A program made the translations under genes and the position numbers. The notes beneath the pieces are model-generated. The model saw only the letters and a program-made list of their open reading frames with translations, made no database searches and was not told the DNA's origin. Below, in pieces: positions 50,653 through 60,041 of a stretch of DNA of 64,000 bases (within the stretch, counting starts at the first letter, position 1; each line of letters starts with the position of its first letter). Origin of the DNA: Pasteurella skyensis (GTDB taxonomy: Bacteria > Pseudomonadota > Gammaproteobacteria > Enterobacterales > Pasteurellaceae); contig NZ_CP016180.1 in NCBI RefSeq assembly GCF_013377295.1, forward strand, positions 310,001 through 374,000. Direction: 5' to 3'.

Positions 50653-51423
50653 TTACATTAATACAAAAGCATTCCAGCTTGCTTTTAGTGATAACAGTAA
50701 TAATATAACGAGAATGATTTTTTTAAAAAGCGTAACAGATATTTTGTGACGGATGTTAATACCAATCAATAGCGCAATTATCGATAACAGCGTGATAATG
50801 GGGAGAGCCCATAATTCTTTTGTAGTGAGTTGATTAAATACGTCTTCTAATAAAATAAACTGTACAATTTTTGCCAATAAAAAGCAGAGATTACTGGTTT
50901 TAATAATTTCATTTTTATCATTACTATTGGCTAATAAATACATCATCAATATTGAGGACATTGCATTAGTGGCACCTCCAATCACACCCGCTAAGCCACC
51001 AAAAAGTATCATTTTGAGTGAGCTATTTAATAACGTATTATGGGATAAATGGGGGTGTTTTTGATTCTCAAAAAAGGCATAAAAAACATAGAATAATGTT
51101 GCTAATGAAAGCAATAGATATAACCAGCTTATCGGTAGCGCTTTGAGGAGTAATACACCAATCACACAACCAATAATACTACTCAAAATTAATAGCCAAA
51201 ATTTTTGAATTAAAAAAGTGAGACTCGTTTCTTTTGGAGTGTTTCTAGAAGGAAGCAGCACCATTACATTAATGATGATATTCGGTAAAATAACGAGGGC
51301 AATGGCAACAGGTAATGGAAAGATAATAGCAATAGATATTGTTGAAATCATTGGAAACCCAAGTCCCGTAATGCCGTGTAGCATCGCTCCAAATAATAAC
51401 AGTCCAATGACGAGTATTTCCAT
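50653..51423 (-). CDS. TauE/SafE family sulfite exporter-like membrane protein
   Basis: This 256-residue inner-membrane protein has about eight hydrophobic helices and the duplicated TauE/SafE pattern. The first half has GITGLGFPMISTISIAIIFP and the second half GGLAGVIGGATNAMSSILMMYL. Members are predicted exporters of sulfite, sulfoacetate or other small anions; the substrate here is unknown. It is convergent with the broken GH1 gene. A YeiH-type exporter at 6.7 kb is unrelated in sequence. Confidence 0.85.
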   Translation of the reverse strand: MEILVIGLLLFGAMLHGITGLGFPMISTISIAIIFPLPVAIALVILPNIIINVMVLLPSRNTPKETSLTFLIQKFWLLILSSIIGCVIGVLLLKALPISWLYLLLSLATLFYVFYAFFENQKHPHLSHNTLLNSSLKMILFGGLAGVIGGATNAMSSILMMYLLANSNDKNEIIKTSNLCFLLAKIVQFILLEDVFNQLTTKELWALPIITLLSIIALLIGINIRHKISVTLFKKIILVILLLLSLKASWNAFVLM

Positions 51424-51546
51424 AGAATAAATTACCTTGTATCTGGATAAATAAGCGCAATTATCCTTAAATGTAGCAGAAAATGTGTAAAAAATTTTAA
51501 ATTTATCTTACCGCTATTTTGTTGAAAGGTGACAAGTGTGTATTAA

Positions 51547-51568
51547 AAATGTGTAGTACTTCACATTT
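51547..51568. promoter_or_regulatory. Near-consensus CRP site upstream of dhaM
   Basis: AAATGTG-T-AGTACT-T-CACATTT matches the 22-bp CRP consensus (AAATGTGA-N6-TCACATTT) with a single departure, TGTGT for TGTGA in one half. The flanking A and T runs extend the symmetry. Its centre is about 112 bases before the dhaM start codon, in the only intergenic region before that gene. Confidence 0.7.
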
Positions 51569-51669
51569 TTATATTTCTTTGTTTGATAAAAAATGCGTAG
51601 CAATATAAATTTAAGCGAATATTTTGTTTTATTTTTAGCATTACATCAGGTAGTAGGTAGGAGGTGTAA

Positions 51670-52077
51670 ATGATTAGTTTTGTTATTGTTTCTCATAGCC
51701 AAAAATTAGCTGAGGGAGTCGTTGAATTGGCCTCTCAGGTAAAAGCGGAAACGTGTAAAATTGTGGCAGCAGCAGGAGTTAATAATCCTGAGAACCCAAT
51801 TGGTACTGATGCAATCAAAATAATGCAAGCAGTAGAGGAGGTTTTTTCACCTGATGGTACAATTATTTTTGTAGACTTAGGTAGTGCCATTTTAAGTGCA
51901 GAAACAGCCTTAGATCTCTTATCTTCTACTATGGCGAAAAAAGTGAAAATTTGTTATGCCCCTTTAGTGGAAGGTACACTGAGTGCAGTGGTTGCCGCAT
52001 CAGCAGGTGATAGTATGGAGGCAGTACTTGCAGAAGCTAATAGTGCCGCTGATGTAAAATTGAGTATGTCCATATAA
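51670..52077 (+). CDS. dhaM: Single-domain DhaM-type PTS EIIA protein
   Basis: DhaM passes phosphate from the PTS to ADP bound on DhaL for dihydroxyacetone phosphorylation. This 135-residue protein is only the EIIA-mannose-like domain. The phospho-accepting histidine is H9 in FVIVSHSQKLAEGV, followed by DLGSAILSAETALDLL and APLVEGTLSAVVAAS. The start follows GTAGGAGGTGTAA. dhaK and dhaL, normally in the same operon, are not in the window. It may be an orphan or serve genes elsewhere. A CRP-type site upstream suggests catabolite control. Confidence 0.9.
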   Translation: MISFVIVSHSQKLAEGVVELASQVKAETCKIVAAAGVNNPENPIGTDAIKIMQAVEEVFSPDGTIIFVDLGSAILSAETALDLLSSTMAKKVKICYAPLVEGTLSAVVAASAGDSMEAVLAEANSAADVKLSMSI

Positions 52078-52434
52078 CCTATCTCATTGATTAAATAATT
52101 GCATCTATTGCCTTAAGAAATAGCAATATTTTAAGGTAATAGGTGTTTTTTTGTGTGTTTAATTTTTGGTAGTTATATTGATAATTATTTTTGAATAAAC
52201 AAGCGGTAAGATCTTGATAAAAATTTGCAAAAATCACTTGATTTTTTTAAGTTATTAATCTTAAAAGAGAAGTTAAAATTGTTGCAATTTCAAGGTGAAT
52301 TTTACTTTTTTTATGCTAATATTATCTCCATTAGTTTAAAGCACTATAATGATATTTTGAATCATAATATTAACTAACATTATGATTTTATTTAGTAATT
52401 TTATAAAAGTAGAAATTAGAAAGGAAATAATTAT
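52078..52434. other. Intergenic region before nrdA
   Basis: No gene is seen in these 357 bases. A complete extended uptake signal (ACAAGCGGTAAGAT...AAAAATTTGCAAA) lies at 52200-52232. The right half is very AT-rich and should hold the nrdA promoter. Repeats of the ATAATATTAACTAACATTAT type lie at about 52366-52387, but no confident NrdR box was identified. Confidence 0.5.
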
Positions 52435-54705
52435 ATGACAAACACGTTAATGGTAACTAAACGTGATGGTAAAAAAGAAGCGATTGATTTAGATAAAATT
52501 CATCGTGTGATTACGTGGGCTTCTGAAGGATTAGAAAATGTCTCTGTTTCTCAAGTTGAATTGAGAGCGCATATTCAGTTTTATGAAGGTATTAGAACGT
52601 CAGATATTCATGAAACAATCATAAAATCTGCTGCGGATTTAATTAGCAAAGAGAGTCCTGATTATCAATATTTAGCGGCTCGTTTAGCCGTATTTCATTT
52701 ACGTAAAAAAGCCTATGGGCATTTTGATCCTCCTCGTTTGTATGAGCACGTTAAAAAATTAGTACGTATAGAAAAATATGATAAAGCGCTGTTAACGGAT
52801 TATTCTCGTGAAGAGTGGGATGAAATGGACGGTTACCTCGATCATTGGCGTGATATGACTTTTTCTTATGCGGCAGTCAAGCAACTTGAAGGCAAATACT
52901 TAGTTCAAAATCGAGTGACGGGTGAAATTTATGAATCCGCACAGTTTTTATATATTTTAGTGGCGGCGTGTTTATTTGCTCACTATCCAAAAGAGGTACG
53001 TTTAAGCTATGTGAAACGTTTTTATGATGCCACTTCTACTTTCAAAATTTCATTGCCAACACCAATTATGTCAGGAGTACGAACGCCAACTCGTCAGTTT
53101 AGTTCGTGCGTGTTGATTGAGTGTGCTGATAGCTTAGATTCTATCAATGCTACCTCTTCGGCAATTGTGAAATATGTTTCACAGCGTGCAGGTATTGGTA
53201 TTAATGCGGGTGCCATTCGTGCATTGGGAAGTTCAATTCGTGGTGGAGAGGCATTTCATACAGGCTGTATTCCATTTTATAAACATTTTCAAACTGCTGT
53301 TAAATCTTGTTCGCAAGGCGGTGTGCGTGGCGGTGCTGCAACCGTTTATTATCCATTTTGGCATTTAGAAGTTGAAAGCTTATTGGTGCTGAAAAATAAT
53401 CGAGGCGTTGAAGATAACCGTGTACGCCACTTAGATTATGGTGTGCAATTGAACAAAACAATGTATCAACGCTTAATCAAGGGGGGCAATATTACCTTAT
53501 TTAGCCCTTCTGATGTAGAGGGTTTATATGAAGCATTCTTTGCAGATCAAGCTAAATTTGAAGAGTTATATACTAAATATGAACAAGATCCAACGATTCG
53601 TAAACGCTCAATTAAGGCAGTGGAACTGTTTTCACTATTAATGCAAGAGCGTGCTTCGACAGGACGTATCTATATTCAAAATGTTGATCATTGTAATACT
53701 CACTCACCTTTTGATCCGACAGTAGCGCCTGTTCGTCAATCTAATTTATGTTTAGAAATTGCATTACCAACGAAGCCATTAGCACATTTTCATGATGAGG
53801 AGGGTGAAATTGCACTATGTACACTTTCTGCGTTTAATTTAGGAAAAATTGAACATTTAGATGAGTTGGAGGATTTAGCCGATCTTGCTGTACGATCATT
53901 AGATGCACTGTTAGATTATCAAGATTATCCAGTGATCGCTGCTCGTAATAGCTCGTTAGATCGCCGTCCATTGGGTATTGGAGTAATCAATTATGCTTAT
54001 TATTTGGCTAAAAATGGTGTGTGCTATTCAAATGGTAGCGGTAATGATTTAACCCATCGTACGTTTGAAGCTATTCAATACTATTTATTAAAAGCCTCAA
54101 TGAATTTAGCAAAAGAGCAAGGTGCTTGTAAAAAATTCAATGAAACCACTTATGCTCAAGGTATTTTACCTATTGATACCTATAAGAAAACCATTGATAA
54201 ATTAACCCAAGAGCCGTTACATTATGATTGGGAGACGTTACGTAAAGAGATTCAAGAGTTTGGTTTACGTAATTCAACGTTAACGGCACTGATGCCTTCT
54301 GAAACCTCATCTCAGATTTCAAATGCAACGAATGGTATTGAGCTTCCTCGTGGTTATGTGAGTGTAAAAGCCTCAAAAGACGGTATCTTAAAGCAAGTAG
54401 TACCTGATTATGAAAATTTAAGTTTAAATTATGAACTGTTATGGGATATGCCAAATAATGATGGCTATCTACAGTTAGTGGGTATTATGCAAAAATTTGT
54501 GGATCAAGCTATTTCAGCGAATACAAACTATGACCCACAAAAATTTACTGATGGGAAAGTCCCAATGAAACAGTTATTAGCAGATTTGCTAACAGCCTAT
54601 AAATACGGACTAAAAACATTGTATTATCAAAATACTCGTGATGGTGCTGATGATCAACAAAATGATCTTGACGATGGTTGTGCTGGTGGAGCCTGTAAGA
54701 TTTAA
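52435..54705 (+). CDS. nrdA: Ribonucleoside-diphosphate reductase 1, alpha subunit
   Basis: NrdA is the catalytic subunit of aerobic class Ia ribonucleotide reductase, making dNDPs. The 756-residue protein has an N-terminal ATP cone (MVTKRDGKKEAIDLDKIHRV), the first active-site cysteine in TRQFSSCVLIE, the radical-site motif NLCLEIALPT, and the C-terminal redox cysteines in GCAGGACKI. The start follows AAGGAAATAATTAT. Unusually, no nrdB follows. A terminator ends the transcript and the next gene is on the opposite strand. The beta subunit must be encoded elsewhere. Confidence 0.97.
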   Translation: MTNTLMVTKRDGKKEAIDLDKIHRVITWASEGLENVSVSQVELRAHIQFYEGIRTSDIHETIIKSAADLISKESPDYQYLAARLAVFHLRKKAYGHFDPPRLYEHVKKLVRIEKYDKALLTDYSREEWDEMDGYLDHWRDMTFSYAAVKQLEGKYLVQNRVTGEIYESAQFLYILVAACLFAHYPKEVRLSYVKRFYDATSTFKISLPTPIMSGVRTPTRQFSSCVLIECADSLDSINATSSAIVKYVSQRAGIGINAGAIRALGSSIRGGEAFHTGCIPFYKHFQTAVKSCSQGGVRGGAATVYYPFWHLEVESLLVLKNNRGVEDNRVRHLDYGVQLNKTMYQRLIKGGNITLFSPSDVEGLYEAFFADQAKFEELYTKYEQDPTIRKRSIKAVELFSLLMQERASTGRIYIQNVDHCNTHSPFDPTVAPVRQSNLCLEIALPTKPLAHFHDEEGEIALCTLSAFNLGKIEHLDELEDLADLAVRSLDALLDYQDYPVIAARNSSLDRRPLGIGVINYAYYLAKNGVCYSNGSGNDLTHRTFEAIQYYLLKASMNLAKEQGACKKFNETTYAQGILPIDTYKKTIDKLTQEPLHYDWETLRKEIQEFGLRNSTLTALMPSETSSQISNATNGIELPRGYVSVKASKDGILKQVVPDYENLSLNYELLWDMPNNDGYLQLVGIMQKFVDQAISANTNYDPQKFTDGKVPMKQLLADLLTAYKYGLKTLYYQNTRDGADDQQNDLDDGCAGGACKI

Positions 54706-54768
54706 TGTTATTCAGTAACACAAACTAGGCGGTACGATGTAGTACAAAATTTACAAATTATTTAGAAT

Positions 54769-54808
54769 AATGCAGCAGATATTTTAGTCGATATTTGCTG
54801 CATTTTTT
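54769..54808 (+). terminator. Intrinsic terminator of nrdA
   Basis: AATGCAGCA and TGCTGCATT pair with extra A/T pairs inside and a T run follows. It lies 64 bases after the nrdA stop codon. A degenerate uptake signal (GGCGGTACGAT...AAAATTTACAAA) lies just before it. Confidence 0.85.
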
Positions 54809-54914
54809 TATTTTTTAAATACACTTTATGGGGCATATGTTAATAACACTATCTCACTGATATGCTCCTATTATCAAAGTAAAATTTGGTTCTATAGAAT
54901 AGCCCGATAAGGAT

Positions 54915-54937
54915 AGTGGGTAAGAATCTTACCCACT
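54915..54937. terminator. Hairpin after the polyol operon
   Basis: AGTGGGTAAGA and TCTTACCCACT are 11-bp perfect arms around a single A. It lies 34 bases past the end of the ribitol dehydrogenase gene, the last gene of the operon. The T run is poor in both directions, so it may protect the 3' end rather than terminate strongly. Confidence 0.55.
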
Positions 54938-54970
54938 TGTTTATAGTGATGGATTTTGTGATGATACAGA

Positions 54971-55702
54971 TTATAGGTCAACAGTATTAGGTAAAATAAC
55001 CAAATCTCGTATAACCACACCTGGAGAACGTGTAAGCATAAATAGGACAGCTTCAGCAACTTCTCGTGGCTGCATTAATGACCCATTAGCTAATGCTTCT
55101 TCCATTTTTTCTTTAGGCCAATCATCAAGTAAAGCTGTAACCACAGGACCAGGTAATACCGCTCCCATACGAATACCATATTGTGATACTTGTCGACGAG
55201 TACTGTGTAAAAATGCTTGTATTGCAAATTTTGACGCAGTATATATTGGTTCCCAGACAACTGGTACGACACCAGCGACAGAACTAGTAAATATAATATC
55301 GCCTTTATGTCGCTCTATCATAGCTGGAAGCACTGCCTGTACACATCGAAAGGTGGTATTAATATTTAGGTTTAGCATACGATCCCATTCGTCTGGATTT
55401 CCCTCTGCTGCGGCTCCTCCTATATAGGCGCCTACGTTTGCATGAAAAGCATCCAAAGGGCCACCTACTAATTCTTCAATTTTTGGTAACATAGTAGATA
55501 CTTTAGGTCCATCAAACAAATCAATGGCAAGTGGAAATGCATTATCACCTAAATCATCACAAATTTTTTGTAGTTGCTCTTTAGCTCTATCAATTAGAAC
55601 TACTTTTGCACCTTCTTCAATTAAAATTGTTGCACAAGCTAAACCAATACCAGATGCGGCACCTGTGATTGCAACATTTTTTCCTTGCATACTATTTGAC
55701 AT
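54971..55702 (-). CDS. rbtD: Ribitol 2-dehydrogenase
   Basis: RbtD oxidises ribitol to D-ribulose with NAD. The 243-residue short-chain dehydrogenase has [10 protein letters not shown] (residues 13-22) and the catalytic [11 protein letters not shown]. Very long stretches match Klebsiella Rbt[65 protein letters not shown]. The start follows CAGAGGAGAAATATT. It is the last gene of the polyol operon, 33 bases after the FGGY kinase that could phosphorylate its product. Confidence 0.9.
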   Translation of the reverse strand: MSNSMQGKNVAITGAASGIGLACATILIEEGAKVVLIDRAKEQLQKICDDLGDNAFPLAIDLFDGPKVSTMLPKIEELVGGPLDAFHANVGAYIGGAAAEGNPDEWDRMLNLNINTTFRCVQAVLPAMIERHKGDIIFTSSVAGVVPVVWEPIYTASKFAIQAFLHSTRRQVSQYGIRMGAVLPGPVVTALLDDWPKEKMEEALANGSLMQPREVAEAVLFMLTRSPGVVIRDLVILPNTVDL

Positions 55703-55735
55703 AATATTTCTCCTCTGCTTATATTGATAGGTAAC

Positions 55736-57328
55736 TTATTTATCTAACGTTTTTATTGCAGTCTCTTCAATCGCTAAACCATTTTTAAATCTTTTTAAAA
55801 ACAGATTGAAGCCTGCAACGTCTGATGGATTTGCTTGTATAGTGGATTGTTTTGATTTCACAAATACATACTCTGCTAAAAATGAAGCTAAGGTCTCATT
55901 TGCTTTTTTCTCTGACATATAGGCAGATAAAATAGCAATTCCCCAAGCACCACCTTCACTGGCATTTTCCATAACAGAAACAGGAGTATTAAAAGCTGCA
56001 GCCATAAGTTTTTGCGCAACTTTTTTTGTTTTAAATATACCACCGTGTCCTGTAATTTTATCTAAATGTACTTGCTCTTCATCAAACAATATATCCAAAC
56101 CAATTCTTGTAGTTGCGAATGTTGAAAATAAATGAGTTCGAATAAAATTGCTTAATGTGAATTTACTATCAGGTAAACGTGTAAAGAGGGGTCTTCCTTC
56201 ATCAAATGGTAGAATATTCTCTCCTGATAAAAAACAATATGACAATAAACCGCCACAATCTGGATCAGCATTTAATGAAGATTCAAACAATATATTAAAT
56301 AATGTTGAATCATCAATCTGTTCACCTCTAAGTTGGCAAAATTCTTTAAATAGTCCTACCCAAGCATTTAAATCTGATGTGCAATTATTAGCATGAGCCA
56401 TGGCAACGAGATCTCCTGTAGGAGTGGTAACCATATCTATTTCGGGATGTACTCGTTTTAACTCTTTTTCAAGGACTATCATAGCAAAAATAGATGTTCC
56501 AGCTGATATATTACCGGTTCTTGGTGCAACACTATTGGTTGCAACCATTCCTGTACCAGCATCACCTTCAGGTGGACACATCGGTATACCTGATTTAAGA
56601 TGCCCTGTTATATCTAGTAATTTCGCACCATTTTCTGTTAATACGCCAGCGGGGCTACCCGCACACATTACTTTAGGCAGAATTTTTTCTAGTTCCCATG
56701 TTAATGACTGTTTTTTTACAAGCGTATTAAATTTCATAATCATCTCTGCATAGTAATTACCTTTCTGTGTGTCAATGGGAAACATTCCTGAGGCATCACC
56801 AATCCCCAAACTCTTTTCACCTGTTAGCATCCAATGAATATAACCAGAAAGCGTAGTGAGATAATCAATTTCTTTAATATGCGGCTCTTCATTGAGCATA
56901 GCTTGATAAAGGTGGGCAATACTCCAGCGTTGTGGAATATTGTAATTAAAAAGTTCGGTTAATGTTTCTGCTGCTTGTAGTGTTATCGTATTTCTCCACG
57001 TTCTAAATGGTACTAATAACTCATTATTTTTATCAAAGACCATATAACCATGCATCATTGCACTAATACCAATTGATTTTAGTGTTTCAATATAAATACC
57101 ATATTTATTAAAGACTTGCATAGTAAGATCTTTATATGCGCTTTGTATTCCTAACCAGATATTTTCTAAAGAATATGTCCAAACTCCATCTATTAGCTGA
57201 TTTTCCCAACTAAAGCTTCCTGTTGCTATAGGTTTATACTGCTCATCAATTAAAACAGCTTTAATTCGAGTGGAACCCAATTCAATACCTAGAACAGCTT
57301 TTCCTGTTGTAATGGTTATTTTGCTCAT
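55736..57328 (-). CDS. FGGY family carbohydrate kinase (530 residues), probable pentulose kinase
   Basis: The protein has the FGGY sugar-kinase fold: the phosphate loop [19 protein letters not shown] at residues 12-30, [35 protein letters not shown] and the C-terminal [13 protein letters not shown]. It belongs to a divergent FGGY group often labelled xylulokinase-like. Its position between the LyxK-like kinase and rbtD suggests it phosphorylates a ketopentose, for example D-ribulose from ribitol. That substrate is inference; it does not closely resemble Klebsiella RbtK as I recall it. Confidence 0.82.
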   Translation of the reverse strand: MSKITITTGKAVLGIELGSTRIKAVLIDEQYKPIATGSFSWENQLIDGVWTYSLENIWLGIQSAYKDLTMQVFNKYGIYIETLKSIGISAMMHGYMVFDKNNELLVPFRTWRNTITLQAAETLTELFNYNIPQRWSIAHLYQAMLNEEPHIKEIDYLTTLSGYIHWMLTGEKSLGIGDASGMFPIDTQKGNYYAEMIMKFNTLVKKQSLTWELEKILPKVMCAGSPAGVLTENGAKLLDITGHLKSGIPMCPPEGDAGTGMVATNSVAPRTGNISAGTSIFAMIVLEKELKRVHPEIDMVTTPTGDLVAMAHANNCTSDLNAWVGLFKEFCQLRGEQIDDSTLFNILFESSLNADPDCGGLLSYCFLSGENILPFDEGRPLFTRLPDSKFTLSNFIRTHLFSTFATTRIGLDILFDEEQVHLDKITGHGGIFKTKKVAQKLMAAAFNTPVSVMENASEGGAWGIAILSAYMSEKKANETLASFLAEYVFVKSKQSTIQANPSDVAGFNLFLKRFKNGLAIEETAIKTLDK

Positions 57329-57343
57329 TTTATTTTTCCTATA

Positions 57344-58834
57344 TTATTTTTGTAACTTTTGAGCAATGTCAGCGAGTGAATTGCCAATGATTTTATATTT
57401 TTCAAATCGTTTTTGAATAATTCTATGTCTATCTATATTGGGTGTGTAATGTGTATATGAGGGTTGGAAATCATTCAGTAGTTGTTCTATGGATTTTTCT
57501 GGTTGATTACCGACAATGGCGCAGAAAGCCGCTGAGCTACAACCCGGTTGTTGTAATTCAATAGTTTCAATAGGTATATTGATTGCATCACAAAATAGTT
57601 GCATCCAATATTTGGAATTAGAAGGACCACCTGTAAAACGAACTTTTGTTATAGCAGGTTCTAAATTAATAATACGCTCATGATGTATTAAATACGATAA
57701 GACAACACCTTCATAAATAGCTTTGAGCAAGTGTTCTTTTTTATGATGTGCTTGTATACCATAAAATTGACCATGTAAATCTAAAGAGATATTAGATCCA
57801 TATAAGTATGGGAAGAAGAATAAATTGTCGTCATTATCCTCTTCTAGGTTATTTAACCATGTTTCAATCACAGAGAATACATTATTGTTTTTCTCCATAA
57901 AATTATCAATAAACCATTGTAAATTACTGGCGGAAGTCGGGGAGCCTTCGTGTACAAAAAACATATTATTTAGAGCATAATTTCCCCAAATATATGGATA
58001 TTCATTATCAACAATTTTATTTTTGATGCGAGTAGTGATTGCCCAAGTGCCAGCAATTACATTTAATATTTCTTCATTAGTAACACCTGCAATTACAGCT
58101 CCACCGACAACATCGAAAAAACCTCCATACAATGGAGTACCTTCTGCTAACCCAGTTAATTGAGCTGCTTCAGCTGTGACTGTACCAGCCTGTTCAAATG
58201 ATGAAATAATAGGCGGAAAAAAAGATATTGCATCTTTTAATCCAAATAGTGCAAGCATATTCTTATCATAAGCATTTTGAACGATATTATAAGCATTGCT
58301 TCCTGAAATATTGGTAATTTCAGCATATTTTTTGCCAGATAATTTAAAACGAATATAATCATGTCCCATCAATACAGTATCAATTTTTTGATAATTTTCA
58401 GGTTCATTTTCTTTAATCCAAGCTAATAAAGACACAGGGTGAGCAGTCCAAAGTTGTTGTCTTCCAAGTTGGTATGTTTGTTTATCAATACCTTTTTTAA
58501 ACCATTTTTTGACAATTGATGTGGCACGAGTGTCACTAGAAATAATGCCTTTTCGTACTGGTTTCCCCTCTACATCGATGGGGTATAAACCTTTTCCATG
58601 TGCAGAAAAACCAATACCTTTAATTTCAGTATTTTTGACACCTGATTTATTAATACAATTTTGTATGCACCAGCAAACACTATCCCAAAAATTGTGCAAG
58701 TCATGCTCTACCCATCCTGGATGTGGTCTCAAGATATCATTATTCTTTTCTGAAACTACAATTTCTTTACCATCTGAGGTGTAAAGCCCAACTTTAGTTA
58801 TGGTGCCACCAATGTCTATACCTAAATAGTACAT
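57344..58834 (-). CDS. LyxK-like FGGY carbohydrate kinase (L-xylulose kinase type)
   Basis: The 496-residue kinase begins YYLGIDIGGTITKVGLYTSD and shares the LyxK landmarks GIGFSAHGKGLYPID, LWTAHPVSLLAWIKE, GTPLYGGFFDVVGGA, NVIAGTWAITT and FFFPYLYGSN with E. coli L-xylulose kinase. The substrate is probably L-xylulose, or another ketose such as an erythrulose produced by the dehydrogenase encoded just upstream. It is separated from the next kinase gene by 15 bases. Confidence 0.82.
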   Translation of the reverse strand: MYYLGIDIGGTITKVGLYTSDGKEIVVSEKNNDILRPHPGWVEHDLHNFWDSVCWCIQNCINKSGVKNTEIKGIGFSAHGKGLYPIDVEGKPVRKGIISSDTRATSIVKKWFKKGIDKQTYQLGRQQLWTAHPVSLLAWIKENEPENYQKIDTVLMGHDYIRFKLSGKKYAEITNISGSNAYNIVQNAYDKNMLALFGLKDAISFFPPIISSFEQAGTVTAEAAQLTGLAEGTPLYGGFFDVVGGAVIAGVTNEEILNVIAGTWAITTRIKNKIVDNEYPYIWGNYALNNMFFVHEGSPTSASNLQWFIDNFMEKNNNVFSVIETWLNNLEEDNDDNLFFFPYLYGSNISLDLHGQFYGIQAHHKKEHLLKAIYEGVVLSYLIHHERIINLEPAITKVRFTGGPSNSKYWMQLFCDAINIPIETIELQQPGCSSAAFCAIVGNQPEKSIEQLLNDFQPSYTHYTPNIDRHRIIQKRFEKYKIIGNSLADIAQKLQK

Positions 58835-58886
58835 TTATTTCTCCATTACCTTTAATTATATAATATATGCTTTATTTAATAATTAA

Positions 58887-58919
58887 ATCAGTAGGTTAAG
58901 ATAAACTCAACCTACTGAT
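58887..58919 (-). promoter_or_regulatory. Intra-operon hairpin between dehydrogenase and kinase genes
   Basis: ATCAGTAGGTT and AACCTACTGAT form an 11-bp perfect stem with an 11-base loop just past the dehydrogenase stop codon. It has no good T run, so it may stabilise the upstream mRNA or reduce read-through into the kinases. Confidence 0.6.
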
Positions 58920-58926
58920 ATAAGTA

Positions 58927-60006
58927 TTATGGATTTAACAATACTTTGATTGATTCAAGTTTCTCCGCCATTTTAAAGGCATCTTCATAATCATCTAAAG
59001 AATATTGATGTGTGATTATCCCTTTTGATGTGACTAGCCCTCGATCAAACAGGTCAATAGCAACATCATAAGCATAAGGTCCTAAATGAGCCCCCATTAT
59101 ATCTAGCTCTTTTCGATCACCAATGACAGACCAATCAACAGTTGTTTCATGACTAAATACACTAAATTCTACAAAACGACCTAATTTTCTGATCATTTCT
59201 AAACCTTGAGTTACTGCTTTAGGATTACCTGTTGCCTCAATATAAACATCGCACCCATAACCGCCTGTTAAATCTTTAACTATTTTTTGTACATTATCTG
59301 TTGCAGGATTTAACGTTAAATCTGCACCAAATTGTTTAGCAAGTTTAAGCCGCTCATTATCCATATCAATAACAATAAACTTCTTAGGTGTTAGTAAGGG
59401 TACTAATTGAGCCATACATAAACCAAGTGGTCCAGCACCTGCAAGGACAACAACATCTGCCCAGTCTATTTTTGCTCGACGAACAACGTGTATAGCACAA
59501 GCCATTGGTTCTAGTAATGCAGCATCTTCAAATGACAGAGTTTTAGGAATTTTATGAACATAATCATGGGCATAAAACTTCATATATTCTGCCATACCAC
59601 CATCAGCGACATCTTTTTGGAAACCTCGAATATTATGAACTTCACACATCCAATATTTACCACTACGGCAAAAGCGGCATTTTCTACAAGGAACAATTTG
59701 TTCAGAGACGACATAATCACCAATTTCAACATTATGTAGCTCAGCAGCCCCCTCACCAAGAGCTTCAACCACTCCCCAGTATTCATGTCCTGGGATTACT
59801 GGTGTTTTAACCCAGCTGTCTTCTAAGTTACCATTTCCCCAAAACATCGGTGCTCCCGCACATGCTTTAACATCTCCAGCACAGATTCCACAAGATTTAA
59901 CTTTAACTAAAATCTCTCCAGGTCCAATTTTTGGTTTTGGAATGTTGTTTTCTAAGCGATAATCACCAGGACCGTAACACACAACACCTTTCATTGTTTC
60001 TGACAT
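58927..60006 (-). CDS. Zinc-dependent polyol dehydrogenase, EltD-like (erythritol/L-threitol type)
   Basis: The 359-residue medium-chain dehydrogenase has the catalytic zinc ligands in CGICAGDVK and VIPGHEYWG, a structural zinc cluster CRKCRFCRSGKYWMC, and the Rossmann loop AGAGPLGLC. Its overall pattern (GAPMFWGN, VVSEQIVPC, TGGYGCDVYIEATG, DRKELDIMGAHLGPY) follows the erythritol/L-threitol dehydrogenase EltD described in mycobacteria more than sorbitol dehydrogenase. It therefore probably oxidises a tetritol or pentitol to a ketose for the LyxK-like kinase. Exact specificity is open. Confidence 0.83.
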   Translation of the reverse strand: MSETMKGVVCYGPGDYRLENNIPKPKIGPGEILVKVKSCGICAGDVKACAGAPMFWGNGNLEDSWVKTPVIPGHEYWGVVEALGEGAAELHNVEIGDYVVSEQIVPCRKCRFCRSGKYWMCEVHNIRGFQKDVADGGMAEYMKFYAHDYVHKIPKTLSFEDAALLEPMACAIHVVRRAKIDWADVVVLAGAGPLGLCMAQLVPLLTPKKFIVIDMDNERLKLAKQFGADLTLNPATDNVQKIVKDLTGGYGCDVYIEATGNPKAVTQGLEMIRKLGRFVEFSVFSHETTVDWSVIGDRKELDIMGAHLGPYAYDVAIDLFDRGLVTSKGIITHQYSLDDYEDAFKMAEKLESIKVLLNP

Positions 60007-60041
60007 TTTACTACTCCCATCGTATAGTTAAGGAATATAGG

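Noticed and set aside
52340-52434. NrdR boxes expected upstream of nrdA
   Set aside because: Only loose AT-rich resemblance was found, with no two properly spaced boxes.
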